Shown: positions 49,720 through 61,535, counted from the stretch's first letter. The stretch is DNA of 64,000 bases from Okapia johnstoni (GCA_024291935.2 JAGTYA010000024.1:2666001-2730000); one strand, 5' to 3'. The notes: generated by a model from the sequence alone, not told the origin. A program made the numbers and translations.

Positions 49720-49992
49720 CATTGCAGAGAAGGACATGGCAACCCACTCCAGTACTCTTGCCTGGAAAATCCCATGGACAGAGGGGCCTGGTAGGCTACA
49801 GTCCATGGGGCCGTGAAGAGTCGGACAAGACTAAGTGACTTCACTTTCACTTTTCACTTTCATGCATTGGAGAAGGAAATGGCAACCCACTCCTGTATTT
49901 TTGCCTGGAGAATCCCAGGGACGGGGGAGCCTGGTGGGCTGCCGTCTATGGGGTCGCACAGAGTCGGACACGACTGAAGCGACTTAGCAGCA
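49720..49992 (+). mobile_element. BovA2 SINE nested in L1
   Basis: A two-unit BovA2 with the tail CTTAGCAGCAGCA. Borders are approximate, and the L1 sequence resumes at about 49993. Confidence 0.85.
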
Positions 49993-51167
49993 GCATACTT
50001 TATTGGTGTTTTTCTTTCTGACTTACTTCACTCTGTATAATAGGCTCCAGTTTCATCCACCTCATTAGAACTGATTCAAATGCATTCTTTTTAATAGCTG
50101 AGTAATATTCCGTATATGTACCACAGCTTTCCTATCCATTCATCTGCCGATGGACATCTAGGTTGCTTCCATGCCATGCCTATTGTAAACAGTGCTGCGA
50201 TGAACATTGGGGTACACGTGTCTCTTTCAATTCTGGTTTCCTCGGTGTGTATGCCCAGCAGTGGGATTGCTGGGTCATATGGCAGTTCTACTTCCAGTTT
50301 TTTAAGGAATCTCCATACTGTTCTCCATAGTGGCTGTACTAGTTTGCATTCTCACCAACAGTGTAAGAGGGTTCCATTTTCTCCACACCCTCTCCAGCAT
50401 TTATTGTTTGTAAAATTTTTGATAGCAGCCACTCTGACTGGCGTGAGATGGTACCTCATTGTGGTTTTGATTTGCATTTCTCTGATAATGAGTGATGTTG
50501 AGCATCTTTTCATGCGTTTGTTAGCCATCTGTATGTCTTCTTTGGAGAAATGTCTGTTTAGTTCTTTGGCCCACTTTTTGATTGGGTCGTTTATTTTTCT
50601 GGAATTGAGCTGCATGATCTGCTTGTATATTTTTGAGATTAATTCTTGGTCAGTTGCTTCATTTGCTATTATTTTCTCCCATTCTAAAGGCTGTCTTTTC
50701 ACCTTGCTTATAGTTTCCTTCATTGTGCAAAAGCTTTTAAGTTTAATTAGGTCCCATTTATTTATTTTTGCTTTTATTTCCATTATTCTGGAAGGTAGGT
50801 CATAGAGGATCCCGCTGTGATTTATATCAGAGAGTGTTTTGCCTATGTTTTCCTCTAGGAGTTTGATAAAAACATTTTTATAAAAATTATATCTTTATAA
50901 AAATAGAAACATTTTACATAAAAAGAAAGAATATACTGTAATTTAGCCAATCCCTGAGTGTTAGTTGGACCAGGGAAGTCCACTGAACTTCTGTTATGAA
51001 GAATGTTGCAATGCTCATCTTTGAAGCTAATTCTTAGTGTCCATCACAGATTATTTTCTTAAATTCAGTTCCAAGGTGTGAATATTCCAGAACGAGGCAC
51101 TTACTAAGGAAAAGCGACACCTAATGGTTCAAGTGGGGATTGCAATGACACATATTTTTCCTGATTT

Positions 51168-51954
51168 AATCTTGGCATCCAGTCCCATCAGTTCAGTTCA
51201 GTTCAGTTCAGTCGCTCAGTCGTGTCCGACTCTTTGCGACCCCATGAATCGAAGCACACCAGGCCTCCCTGTCCATCACCAACTCCCGGAATTTACCCAA
51301 ACCCATTTACCAGTCCCATCACTTCATGGGAAATAGATGGGGAAACAGTGACAGACTTTATTTTTGGGGGGTCTCCAAAATCACTGCAGATGGTGACTGT
51401 AGCCATGAAATTAAAAGACGCTTATCCTTGGAAGAAAATTTATGACCAAACTAGACAGCATATTAAAAAGCAGAGACATTACTTTGACAACAAAGGTACG
51501 TCTAGTCAAGGCTATGGTTTTTCCAGTAGTCATTATGGATGTAAGATTTGGACTATAAAGAAGCTGAGCGTGGAAGAATTGATGCTTTTGATCTGTGGTG
51601 CTGGAGAAGACTCTTGAGAGTCCCTTGGACTGCAAGGAGATCCAACCAGTCCATCCTAAAGGAGATCAGTCCTGAATATTCATTGGAAGACTAATGCTGA
51701 AGCTGAAACTCCAATTCTTTGGCCACCTGATGTGAAGAACTGACTCAATGGAAAAGACCTTGATGCTGGGAAAGATTGAAGGCAGGAGGAGAAGGGGACG
51801 ACAGAGGATGAGATGGTTGGATGGCATCACCGACTCAATGGACATGAGTTTGAGTAAACTCCAGGAGTTGGTGATGGACAGGGATGCCTGGTGTGCTGCA
51901 GTCCATGGGGTTTCAAAGAGTTGGACACGACTGAGCAACTGAACTGAACTGAAT
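51168..51954 (+). mobile_element. BovB 3' part, interrupted
   Basis: A sense-strand BovB. Its sequence starts by about 51168 and is interrupted at 51190. It resumes at 51310 (CCAGTCCCATCACTTCATGG) and runs to the GAACTGAACTGAA tail at 51954. It is truncated and frame-broken. Confidence 0.85.
51191..51309 (-). mobile_element. BovB 3' end nested in a BovB
   Basis: About 119 bases of BovB terminus in the opposite orientation, starting with four TTCAG-type tail units. It is flanked by perfect 12-bp copies of CCAGTCCCATCA (51179-51190 and 51310-51321), a sequence that belongs to the host BovB. Confidence 0.85.
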
Positions 51955-52323
51955 CTTGCAGATGGGAAGGAGACAGATGGACTAGAAGTGGACAGAAGTT
52001 GGCTTTTCCTTCCCCTGCCCAACTTGACTTCTCAACATCCCATAAGAGGGTGAATAGGGCACACCCAGACCCTCAGAGAGCCTTATGACTTATGCAGATA
52101 TGGCCCGGTTAAGCCTCAAATATGTGCATGTTCAGAGTTGGGGCAGAGCTGGGTGTGCAGCTGGCCCTGCCATGGACTCAGGAAATGAAATAGCTTCTAT
52201 GAGCCTCAGTTTGCTCAGCTGTAACACAGGGTTAATAATGAGATAATCCAGGCAAAGCACCAAGCACAGCACATAGTACAGGGGACCCACTCACAGTGAG
52301 CTTCCTAGGATCATTGTAACCCT

Positions 52324-52345
52324 CCCCCCCACCCCCGCCCAGCCC
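52324..52345 (-). other. AZIN2: G-quadruplex candidate after AZIN2 splice donor
   Basis: On the AZIN2-sense strand the sequence GGGCTGGGCGGGGGTGGGGG plus further G has four G-runs with loops of 2, 1 and 1 bases. It begins about 26 bases past the exon end at 52372. Confidence 0.6.
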
Positions 52346-52371
52346 AGGGCAACACTTGTGACCTCACGTAC

Positions 52372-52537
52372 CTCTTCGAATCTCACTTTGGCACCCTCCA
52401 CTCCAGGGAAGCCACCACCAAGGTCCAGGATGTGCATCCTGTGGCCCAGCTCAGCGCCCATTTCGAACATAAGCCGGGCATCCGCAATGGACTGAGCGTA
52501 GGCCTGAGGGTCAGGACAGCCACTGCCAATGTGAAAA
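52372..52537 (-). CDS. AZIN2: AZIN2 coding exon (PLP-phosphate glycine loop)
   Basis: The exon starts after CCCCAG with the final T of a split Ser codon (AG|T) and then encodes 55 codons ending KVRFEE at GAG|GTACGTG. It carries FHIGSGCPDP (His197 and Ser200 region of the family) and the glycine loop LDLGGGFPG, which binds the PLP phosphate in ornithine decarboxylase. Both are intact here. The splice donor is slightly atypical (GTACGT) and is followed after about 26 bases by a G-rich tract that could aid its recognition. Confidence 0.95.
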
Positions 52538-53617
52538 CTGGGGAGGGAGGAAGAGTCTCGGCTTACACACAGGACCTCAGGTACCACCACTTCAGCCCCA
52601 GCCAGCAGCAGCCTTGCTTAAGCACACTGGATGCTGTGCCCATTTTCCAGATGTAGTGTCTGTGTGCCTAAAAGGTTAAGTTGGTTGCCAAGGGCCATGT
52701 GGCAAGTGAAGAGTGGACAGTAGACAAGATCCAAGGACCTTTGGCACTTGGTGCCCCTCTCATCCCTCCACGCTGCCTCTGGGGGCTAAGCCTTGCTGGG
52801 ATGAGGGCTGCTGCTGCTGCTGCTAAGTCACTTCAGTCATGTCCGACTCTGTGCAACCCCATAGATGGCAGCCCACCAGGCTCCCCCATCCCTGGGATTC
52901 TCCAGGCAAGAACACTGGAGTGGGTTGCCATTTCCTTCTCCAATGCATGAAAGTGAAAAGTGAAAGTGAAGTCGCTCAGTCATGTCTGACTCTTAGCGAC
53001 CCCATGGACTGCAGCCCATGAGGTTCCTCCGTCCATGGGATTTTCCAGGCAAGAGTACTGGAGTGGGTTGCCATTGCCTTCTCCAGGGATGAGGGCTAGG
53101 GCTCCAGAATCAGCTAGAACTGATGTACATCTCACTCTGCAGTGTGGCCGGCCATGCTTCAGTTTCCCCATTTATAAAGTAGGGATAAGTTCCCACAATT
53201 GCAGGACAATGTCCATGGAGCATTTAGCATGGTGCCTGGCCATCCCAAATCCAGAGTATAGGAAAGTTATATCATCAGGTCATAGTTCTGGCTTCTTCCA
53301 CATCCCCACCAGAAAAGCAGCAGAGCCAAGGTGTGCCAGGATGACCTTTGGCTTCAGGCTGGGGACACTTCCTGCAAAGCCAGGTCCCTCCTAGAACCTC
53401 CTGGGACAGGACCTTCTGCAGACTATGGGGTTGGGGTGGTGGGACACTCCAAACCTTCTTTCCAAAGGGAGGAAACTCTCAAATGGCAGAATTCCAGACC
53501 CAAGGACAGGCCTGCCTTGGGAGCCCTGGGGGAGGTCTCACACAGAATTGAGTAAGTCCTGGGAGAGAAGCAGGAGGCAGCAGGCATGGTGGAGAATGGC
53601 GGGGTTCTGACACTTAC
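52538..53617 (-). other. AZIN2: AZIN2 intron
   Basis: The intron lies between the GTAAGT donor by 53618 and the CCCCAG acceptor by 52537. It contains one antisense BovA2 SINE (52810-53085) flanked by a 12-bp duplication. The remaining sequence is unremarkable. Confidence 0.85.
52810..53085 (-). mobile_element. BovA2 SINE
   Basis: An antisense two-unit BovA2 with a (GCT)n tail at the left. A perfect 12-bp duplication GGGATGAGGGCT (52798-52809 and 53086-53097) flanks it. Confidence 0.93.
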
Positions 53618-53752
53618 CTCACACCTACCACCTCTACATGGTCCCTCTTGGCATTCTCAAGCAGGTGTCTGCAGGATTTCAGTGACGCTCCGAACTTGAG
53701 GCTCAGGCGGCTGAGAGAGTGGGAGTCCTCGGTGGCAACGCACAGAACCATC
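53618..53752 (-). CDS. AZIN2: AZIN2 coding exon
   Basis: The exon starts after a CCTCAG acceptor with the last base of a split Lys codon (AA|G). It encodes 44 codons, beginning MVLCVATEDSHSLSRLSLKF and ending VEVVGV, and closes with AG of a split Ser at GTGAG|GTAAGT. This is the TIM-barrel stretch LRIATDDSKA...LSVKFG of the ornithine decarboxylase family. Phases fit the exons on both sides, and the frame is fully open. Confidence 0.95.
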
Positions 53753-54726
53753 CTGAGGAGGGAGACACGGCACAGCACCTCGGTGAGGGGAAGAAGCCTG
53801 CGACCCCCACCCCAGCCACGTCTTCTCTAGTCAAGGGGGATGAACCCTCGTGGCTCAGAGCTATCCAATCCCCTTCCTCCCCCTGCACAACCAGTCAACC
53901 TCTGAGTCCTGTCCAATCCACTCCCTAAATGTCCCCGGACCCTTCCATGGGACCCCTGCCCTGGTCCCGACCTCACCAGTTTTTCCCTGGGCATCCCTAT
54001 GTCCTCTCAATCAGCCAGGCTTTTCCAACTTCTCTTGTATGGTGGGGTGGAGGGGACCATTTCTTTTAAAAAACAGTCTTATTAAGAACGCCTGTATCCT
54101 CAATATGTGAAATAGTCAAAACGGAAGCTGCTTTGGGTGGACCCGAGTGGCACCCCTCTTGGCCCCCCCAGTGTGTCCAGTGACTAGGTGAGGGGCACAG
54201 CCTGAAAAAGATGTCCAGCTCTGACCCCTTCCAAATCCCACATGCATTGGGGTCCCTGCCCTGTGACCAGCATCACTGACTTCTCCTTCACCACTGGCCG
54301 CACATGGTATGATCCAGCCACATCAATTTCTGCTTATCCTGCAAATGCCCTGTGCTGCTTCCGGCCTCCATGTGCTTGATCCCTCAGCTCCCTCTGATGC
54401 ACTGTTTATGCCTGCTCCAGATGCCAGTCACCCCTGAAGGCCCACCTCAAATGCCACCTCCTCCGTGTAACTTTCCTGACCACTGCTCCCTCTGCCATGG
54501 CTTTGACCTCTGCAGCACCATGGGCTTTGCCTGGACTGTAACCCATCATTTCCACCTCCACCCTAGTCAGGCTCTGGCATCCTGGGTCCAGCACAGGAGT
54601 GCCTGCCCCAACCTCCTGTGGCTATGGCCGGCTCCAGGGCAGGGTCCTCAGCCCCAACACTATTTCGCCTACTCCCCCAACCCCCACCCACAGCCCAGCC
54701 TCCCACCTGAGTGGTTCTCAGCTTAC
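53753..54726 (-). other. AZIN2: AZIN2 intron
   Basis: A short intron of unique, C-rich sequence lies between GTAAGC (by 54727) and CCTCAG (by 53752). I see no mobile element or extra exon in it. Confidence 0.85.
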
Positions 54727-54899
54727 TTGGCACTGGGGTGGCTTTTCACCACCTTTGCCAGCTCCATCTCATTGTCAAAGCTCAGCAGCCGGATCCCGTG
54801 CTTGGCAGCATACTTGATGTGTGCAATTTGCTTACAGGGATTGGCATAGATGATCTTACTGGCAGGGACACCAATATACTGGACCAACTCCATCTCTGC
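54727..54899 (-). CDS. AZIN2: AZIN2 coding exon (antizyme-binding element)
   Basis: This is the first AZIN2 exon in transcript order that falls in the window. After a CCCCACAG acceptor it encodes 57 codons in phase 0, beginning AEMELVQYIGVPASK and ending KSHPSA, plus AA of a split Lys codon at CCAA|GTAAGC. It corresponds to about residues 94-151 of the 460-residue human protein. It contains the antizyme-binding element of the family (around NPCKQIAHIKYAAKHGI, about residues 113-136), the surface through which AZIN2 captures antizyme. The preceding ~93 residues, including the FYAVKCN motif with the PLP lysine, are encoded past the right edge of the window. Confidence 0.95.
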
Positions 54900-55153
54900 C
54901 TGTGGGGTCCCAAAGGTGGTGGTGAGGAAGCGCCAGAGCCTGCTGGGCCCATGGAGGCCAAGGAAGCACAGATGAGGGGCAAAGTCATAGCTATGCCTAA
55001 GAAGGTCCATAAGAAGTGGGCCTCACTTTTAGACAACAGATATACAACAATCAGAACTCACACTGATTCCCCATTGACAAGAAGGGCTGCCATGCATAGC
55101 TGTGCAGGGGGTGAACCACACAATCCTAGGGAGGGTGGGGCCCCATTCAGAGA

Positions 55154-55375
55154 ATCGTGCATGAGTATTCAGTTGCTCAGTTGTGTCTGACTGTTTGTAA
55201 CCCCATGGACTGTAGCCCACCAGGCTCTGCTGTCCATGGAATTTTCCTAGCAAGAATACTGGAGTGGGTTGCCATTTCCTATTTCAGGGGATCTTCCCCA
55301 CCCAGGGATCGAACCCATGTCTCCTGTGTCTCCTGCATTAGGCAGATTCTTAACCACTGCACCACCTGGGAAGCT
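55154..55375 (-). mobile_element. Bov-tA SINE
   Basis: A full antisense Bov-tA between perfect 11-bp copies of CCATTCAGAGA (55143-55153 and 55376-55386). Confidence 0.9.
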
Positions 55376-56599
55376 CCATTCAGAGACTACAGAGTATATT
55401 GGTATGTTTATTACAATTTCCTAATGGTGAAGCATCTTACTCTAACAAAATCCATATATTTGTAACAGTGTCTTCAAGATACATTTTTTAATTCCCACAA
55501 AGGCACTGTACAGATTCATGGTGGCCCTGAAAACAGACGTCTGACACATTTTCCTGGCAGATTTAAATGGATAGAGAATATAATTTGATGTATTAGAAAG
55601 TTTGCCAGATCAAGAGTCTTCTTGGCACAGGTCATCCCACATCTAAAGGCCGCCCCTGTGTGTGGCACTGTGCTGGGTACTCTAGCAAGGCTTCTTCCTC
55701 CTCACCTTTCCAGAACAGTGCTTCACCTGATTAGTGCTGCATTAATGATACAGACAACAGTGATGGTGTTGGTGATGAAAGTAACCATGGGCATGGAGCA
55801 CCTAGCACAAGGAGGCACCGAATGAGAGGCTTTACATAGGCCTTGGCAAATTTTTCCCATAAAAGGCCAGGGTAAATGTTTTATGTTTTCTGAGCCAGTA
55901 GTTTCTGCACAGCTAAACTGCCTTTGTAACACCAAGCAGCCACAGATAAAGCATAAGTGAATGAACGTGGCCATGGGCCAGTCAAACTCTGCAAAACCCA
56001 CCATCCATAATTTGTCAACATTGTTTTAGATTCACTCTTATTTCCTCCTTACAATACCCCACCAGAGGGGTATTAGCTCCATTCTACAGAGAACAAAAAA
56101 AACATGCTCAGAGAGGCCACACAGCAAGTAGGAGGCAGAACCAACTTTCAAACTCAAACCTGACTCTCCATGATTAACTAGGAAGCAGTTTTGAAATATG
56201 GTAGAGATACAGGGCCATCTTTAGCCATCCTGAGTTTGTAATAAAACTGTATGTAATTTTATGTAGCAACTTTTCAGCATGAGGTATTTATGTGCATTAT
56301 CTCATGTGATGTCTGTAACTATCCTATGAAACATTTATGGCCACACCTTACAGAGGACGAAATCGAGTTCAAAGGAGCCCACTTGTCTGGGTGACACAGC
56401 CAGTGAGTTGCAGAGGGAGAAACAAAGGTCCCCCTCCAGAGCTGAAAACGGCCATCATCAGAGCTTGCTTCCAAAGACCCTGCCTCTCCGCAGATATGAA
56501 AATGTGGTTCTGCTCCTGGCTTCACCCATGAGGTGAGAGGAAGCAGCAAGGGTAGCACTTTGGGGATGTGTGGTTGAGCTTTGATTATAGTTATTTAAA

Positions 56600-56800
56600 T
56601 AGTAACCATTGTCACTCATTGCCAGATTACCATATGCCAGTCATTGCATTAAATATTTTATAGAATTCTTGTCATCCTCATAATAATCATATGAGACAGG
56701 AAACAGAGGCTCAGAGAAGCCTTAAGTGACTTGTTCAAAGTCACACGGCTTGCAGGTGGCACAACTAGAATTCTAACCCAGGACTGTGCGACTTTGGCTC
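56600..56800 (-). repeat. MIR-like SINE fragment
   Basis: The antisense MIR pattern: GAAACAGAGGCTCAGAGAAG, then TGACTTGTTCAAAGTCACAC and GGCTTGCAGGTGGC. Confidence 0.7.
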
Positions 56801-57124
56801 TCAACCACAGTGCTTCAGCGAAGACATCTCGATGCTGCCCTGGCAAGTGTCTTGAGCATCTATCGAGTCGCCAGGCTCTGTGACAGGTGCTAATGAAAGC
56901 AAAGCGCTAAGTAAAGCAGACAGGGTCTCTGACTGTGGAGCTTTCGGACAGATGGGAAAGAAGGGGAGGAACGAATGAACACTGAATAATGACAGGATTA
57001 CAGATGGGCAGGAGCCATGGAGAAAAGTACGGGATACTAGGGAATGTGGGATGCAGAGACCTGGGTGGGAGATGTGACAGGCGGCTTTCTGAGGGTCAGA
57101 AATGTAAGCTGAGGAGAAAGTGTG

Positions 57125-57856
57125 GGGAAAAGGGAACCCTCCTAGCCTGCAGGTGGGACTACCTGCTGGTGTAGTCACTATGGAAAAAAGAATGGAGGTG
57201 CCTTAAAAAAACTAAATATAGAGCTGCCATATATATGATCCAGTAACCCCACTCCTGGGCATATATCCAGAAAAGATGAAAGCTGCAATTCGAAAAGATG
57301 CATGCACCACAATGTTCACTGCAGCACTATTTATAATAGTCAAGGCATGGAAGCAACCTAAGTGTCCAATAACACATGAGTAGATGAGGAAGATGTGGTA
57401 GATATACACAATGAAATATTACATAGCTATAAAAAATGAAATCCTGCCATTTGCAGTAATGTGGATGGACCTAGAGATTAGCACAGTAAGTGAATAATTT
57501 AGAGAAAGAAAAATACCATATGATATCACTTATATGTGGAATCTAAAATATGACACAAATGAAGTCATTTACAAAATAGACTCAGACAGAGAATATAAAC
57601 ACATAGCTACAAAAGGGGAAGGTAGGGGAGGAATAAATTGGGAGCATGTGATTGACAGATGCACACATCCATATGCAAAATAGGTAAACAAGTATTTACC
57701 ATATAGCACAGGGAACTATATTCAATATAATAATGGAAAAGAATTTTAAATATATATACACACACATATATATGTATAACTGAACCACTTTGCTGTACAC
57801 CCCAAACTAACACAAAATTGTAAATCAACTGTACTTCAATGAAAATAAAAATTTAA
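57125..57856 (+). mobile_element. Older L1 3' end
   Basis: A sense L1: end of ORF2 (AGCTGCCATATATATGATCC, TGCAGCACTATTTATAATAG) and the 3' UTR to AATGAAAATAAAAATTTA. It is more diverged than the L1 at 62562. Confidence 0.85.
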
Positions 57857-58445
57857 GCTGAGCTCTGCAGGAGGACTTGGCCAGGCTGGAAGGGAAGGAA
57901 AGAATATTTCTGGTACAGGAAGTGGCCTGTGCGGAGGTTCTGAGATAAGACTGTGCTCAGCCTGATGGAGGAACAGAGAATGCTAGTGTGGTCTGGGCAG
58001 GGTGACCAGTGGGGGAGGATGAGGTTGGAAGGCGGCAGGCAGAGCCAACGGGGAGACCAAGAAGGCTGATGTGGATTTATATTCGACGCTGCAGGTTGTG
58101 GGAGACAGTTTGACGGGATCTCAAGAGGGAAAAGGACATGGTCAGATGTGCATCTTGAAGGCAAGGCCTAAGTGCATGTCACTCCAGCCACCATGTGAAA
58201 ACAGACCAAGGAAGGGCCTGGAAGGAGGACCTCCCCGGGAGACATGACAGGCTGTGCTAGAAAAGGGGGGAGGGTGTGGTCTGGAGGCAGGGCTGGCAAG
58301 CTTGCTGATGGATGGCATGTGGGAACGTGGGTTAAGATGTCTGAGGGGGACTTCGCACCCAGCAGACCTAGGGGCCCCTCTTGAAGGGAAGACTGTGAAT
58401 GCATTTGAACACGCTGGGCTCCAGGCATCCTGTAGTATCAACTAG

Positions 58446-58678
58446 GAGTCCGCCTGCCAATGCAGGGGACACAGGTTTGATCCCTGGTCCAGAAGGATCC
58501 CATGTGCTGCAGCGCAACTGGGCCCATGCGCCACAACTATTGAGCCCATGCTCTGCAATGAGAGGTCACCGCAGAGAAGCACCGCAACAAAGAGTAGCCC
58601 CTGCTCCCCATAACTGGAAAAAGCCTGCAAAAGCAACCAAGGCCCAGAGCAGCCAAAAAGTTAATTAAAAAAAAAAAA
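58446..58678 (+). mobile_element. CHR-like SINE
   Basis: AGTCCGCCTGCCAATGCAGG, GGTTTGATCCCTGGTCC and a body with GCAACAAAGAGTAGCCCCTG end in a run of A. This is a tRNA-Glu-type ruminant SINE of the CHR kind. The left border is unsure. Confidence 0.7.
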
Positions 58679-59792
58679 CTGGGGAGGTGGTGGCATCTTG
58701 GGGATATTTGAAGCCATGGGAGGAGATGAAATCCCCTAGGAAGATGGAGAGTTTATAAGAGAAGGGAGCCTGAGCTGGAATCCAGAAGAACAATTCCAGC
58801 TAGAGAGGGGGCGAGCTGGCATAGGGCTGGCAGAGAGGGGAGGAGAAAGCGTCTCCAGAAGAGGCAGAACATTGCAGAGGTTACTATGCCATTCCTGCCA
58901 AGGTAACCCTGTCTTACAATTCACATCTGGGCAGGAGACCCCTCCACTGTCAGAAGCCTCAGACTTCACTGTCAGACTTCACTTTGCTGTGCTTCACAGA
59001 TATTGGGGTTTTTCTTTAAAACTGACATTTTGTGGCAACCTTGTGTGAAGCAAGTCTACTGGCACCATTTTTCCAACAGCATTTGCTCACTTCACCTCTC
59101 CGTGTCACATTTTGGTAATTCTCTGGATATTTCAGACATTTTCACTGTTACTGTATCTGTTATGGTGATCTGTGATCAATGATCCTTGATGTGACTATTG
59201 CCATTGTTTTGGGGTGCCATGAACTGCGCCCATATGAGATGATGAACTTAATGGATAAATGTTGTGTGTTCTGATGGCTCCACCCACTAGCTGTTCCCCA
59301 GCTCTCTCTCCCTCTTTTTGGGCCTCCCTATTCCCTGAGACATAACAACCCAACCATACTGAAATTAGGCCAGTTAATAATCCTACAACAACCTCTAGGT
59401 GTTCAAGTGAAAGGTAGAGCCATCCCTTAAGAAACAGCCACCCCAAACTTCAGCAACCACCACCCTGATCAACCACCAGCCATCAACATTGAAGCAAGAC
59501 TGTCCACCAGCAAAAAGATTACAACTCACTGAAGCCTCAGATGATAGTCAGCATTTTTTAGAAATAAAATATGTTTGACTTAAGGTATGTACATTTTACT
59601 TAAGGTATGTTTTTTAAGACATAATGCTACTGCATATTTAATAGACTACAATATAGTATAAGCATAACTTTTATATGCACTGGGAAACCATAATATTTAT
59701 GTGACTCATTTTATTGTGATCTTTACTGTAGTTGTCTGGAACCTAGCCCACAATGTCTCTAAGTTATGCCTATGTTTTTAAAAACACTATAT

Positions 59793-60206
59793 TTCAATGG
59801 ATGCAACTAGAAATTATTATACTAAGTGAAGTAAGTCAGAAAGAGAAAGACAAATACTATAAGATGTCACTTATATGTGGAATCTAAAATATGACACAAA
59901 TGAACCTATCTAAGAAACAGAAATAGAATCAGGGACATAGAGAGTAAACTGGTGGTTGCCAAGGGGATGGGGTGTGGGAGAGGGTTGAATTGGGAGTCTG
60001 GGATTAGCAGATGCAAACTGGTATATAGAGAATGGATAAACAACAAAGTCCTACTGTACAGCACAGGGAACTATATTCAATATCCTGTGATAAATCGTAA
60101 TGGAAAAGAATATATATATGTATAACTGAGTTACTTTATTGCATAGCAGTAATTAATACAATATTGCAATTTAAATAGACTTCAATTATAAATGAATTTT
60201 AAAAAC
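59793..60206 (+). mobile_element. L1 3' UTR
   Basis: A sense L1 3' end (AATGGATGCAACTAGAAATT, ACTGGTGGTTGCCAAGGGGA, CAGGGAACTATATTCAATAT). It parallels the element at 57125 but is shorter. Confidence 0.8.
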
Positions 60207-60214
60207 TAAAAAAA

Positions 60215-60440
60215 AAAAGAATGTTTCAAATAGGGAGTTACTATTCAATGGGTATAGTGTCAGTTGTGCAAGGTGAATTAAGTTCTAGAGATCTGCTGTA
60301 CAACACAGTGCCTATAGTTAACAATTTCTTGTTGTTCAGTCACTCAGTTGTGTCCGACTCTTTGCAATCCCATGGACTACAACACGCCAGGCTTCCCTGT
60401 CCTTCACCATCTGAGTTACTTATATACATAAAAATTAGTG
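60215..60440 (+). mobile_element. L1 3' UTR piece with a Bov fragment inside
   Basis: L1-like sequence (TCAAATAGGGAGTTACTATT, GTGCCTATAGTTAACAATT) is broken at about 60336-60408 by an antisense Bov fragment (CACTCAGTTGTGTCCGACTC). Confidence 0.55.
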
Positions 60441-60559
60441 AGGATAGATCTCACGTTAAATGTTCTCTCCACACATACACACACTCCAAAAAACAATACA
60501 AAATAAACAAAACCTTTTTTCATGGTGAGAAAAAAAAATAGGAGAATCAAGGAATGTCC

Positions 60560-60622
60560 CCTCAGTTCAGTTCAGTTCAGTCACTCAGTCGTGTCCGACT
60601 CTTTGCGACCCCATGAATTGCT
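60560..60622 (-). mobile_element. Short BovB 3' end
   Basis: The terminal ~60 bases of BovB, antisense, with three TTCAG tail units (TCAGTCACTCAGTCGTGTCC). Confidence 0.85.
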
Positions 60623-61320
60623 CCTACAAGGTCTAAATGCATCAACACAGATCTCCAAAACCTGCTGAGTTTTAAAACCACTGAGGCACAGTGCCTACCA
60701 GATGAACATCTTATATTTTGTTACAAAATCACAATATACTTTATATATTTTCTATGGATCATATTTGTAAGTATTTTTAGAATATAGCCACCAAACTCAA
60801 ACTCAGAATGTTGATTATCTCTGGAGATATAAAGCTGATGTTATACTTTTCTTCTGCAGATGAATCAATGTATTATTTGAATAATTCAAAATGAGTGTTT
60901 AGTATAAAGCACTCACTGGATCCTGCAGATCGCTGGGGACGTTGGTAAGAGGAGATCCCTTGGAATGATGAGTGGAGGTCAGCAAGCAGTGGCTTAAGGA
61001 GTGGGTGCTAAGGGAAAGAGATAAGTGAGTGCAGATAAGTGAGTGTAGATAACTCAGTTTGGTTTTCAGGAGAGATCATGGGATTGGACTGGGGGAAAAT
61101 GTGGTGTCTAGAGAAGGCTTTTTAAGATGGGAGGATGCTGAGGGAGACAACAAGAGAGGGCAAGGGATGGGGCAGGAGATATAACACAAGGTCCTTGGGA
61201 AGGTGGGTGGGTGGACCAAAGCCCCACATAAGGAATGGCTGGTGCCCTTGACCCTGGAGCCTGTCTGAGGCATATCTGTACACAAAGCCCCAGCTCACGC
61301 CTGTCCCTCGGTCAAGCATG

Positions 61321-61535
61321 GGCACGCCTGCTTAGTCGCATCCAATTCTTTGCGACCTCATGGACTGTAGCCCGCCAGGCTCCTCTGTCTGTGGGATTTC
61401 CCAGACAAGAATACTGGAGTAGGTCGCGATTTCCTTCTCCAAATGGTCTTCCCAACCCAGAGACTGAACTTACGTCTCCTATGTCTCCTGCGTTTGCAGG
61501 TGGATTCTTTACCACTGAGCCACCTGTGAAGCACC
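61321..61535 (-). mobile_element. Bov-tA SINE
   Basis: A full, somewhat diverged antisense Bov-tA (CTTAGTCGCATCCAATTC at the left; TTTACCACTGAGCCACCTG at the right). A short possible duplication AAGCATG flanks it. Confidence 0.85.

Larger units (their letters stand above)
49197..50874 (-). mobile_element. Ruminant L1 3' end with nested insertions
   Basis: An antisense L1 covering the 3' UTR and the C-terminal part of ORF2, which encodes [24 protein letters not shown] sequence (frame 50352-50783, no ATG relevance). A 12-bp TTTTTATAAAAA copy lies on each side (49185-49196 and 50875-50886). It is interrupted by a BovB end at 49576-49690 and a BovA2 at about 49720-49992. Confidence 0.88.
48343..52371 (-). 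other. AZIN2: AZIN2 intron
   Basis: The intron runs from the GTACGTG donor by 52372 to the CCCTCAG acceptor by 48342. Most of it is mobile DNA: an antisense L1 3' end (49197-50874) with two nested insertions, and a sense BovB with an antisense BovB nested in it (51168-51954). A strong G-run cluster lies just after the donor on the transcribed-sense strand (52324-52345). Confidence 0.8.

Noticed and set aside
50116..50805. 229-residue + strand frame
   Set aside because: It is the antisense reading of L1 ORF2 3' sequence. The true coding sense is - (50352-50783), itself a truncated remnant.
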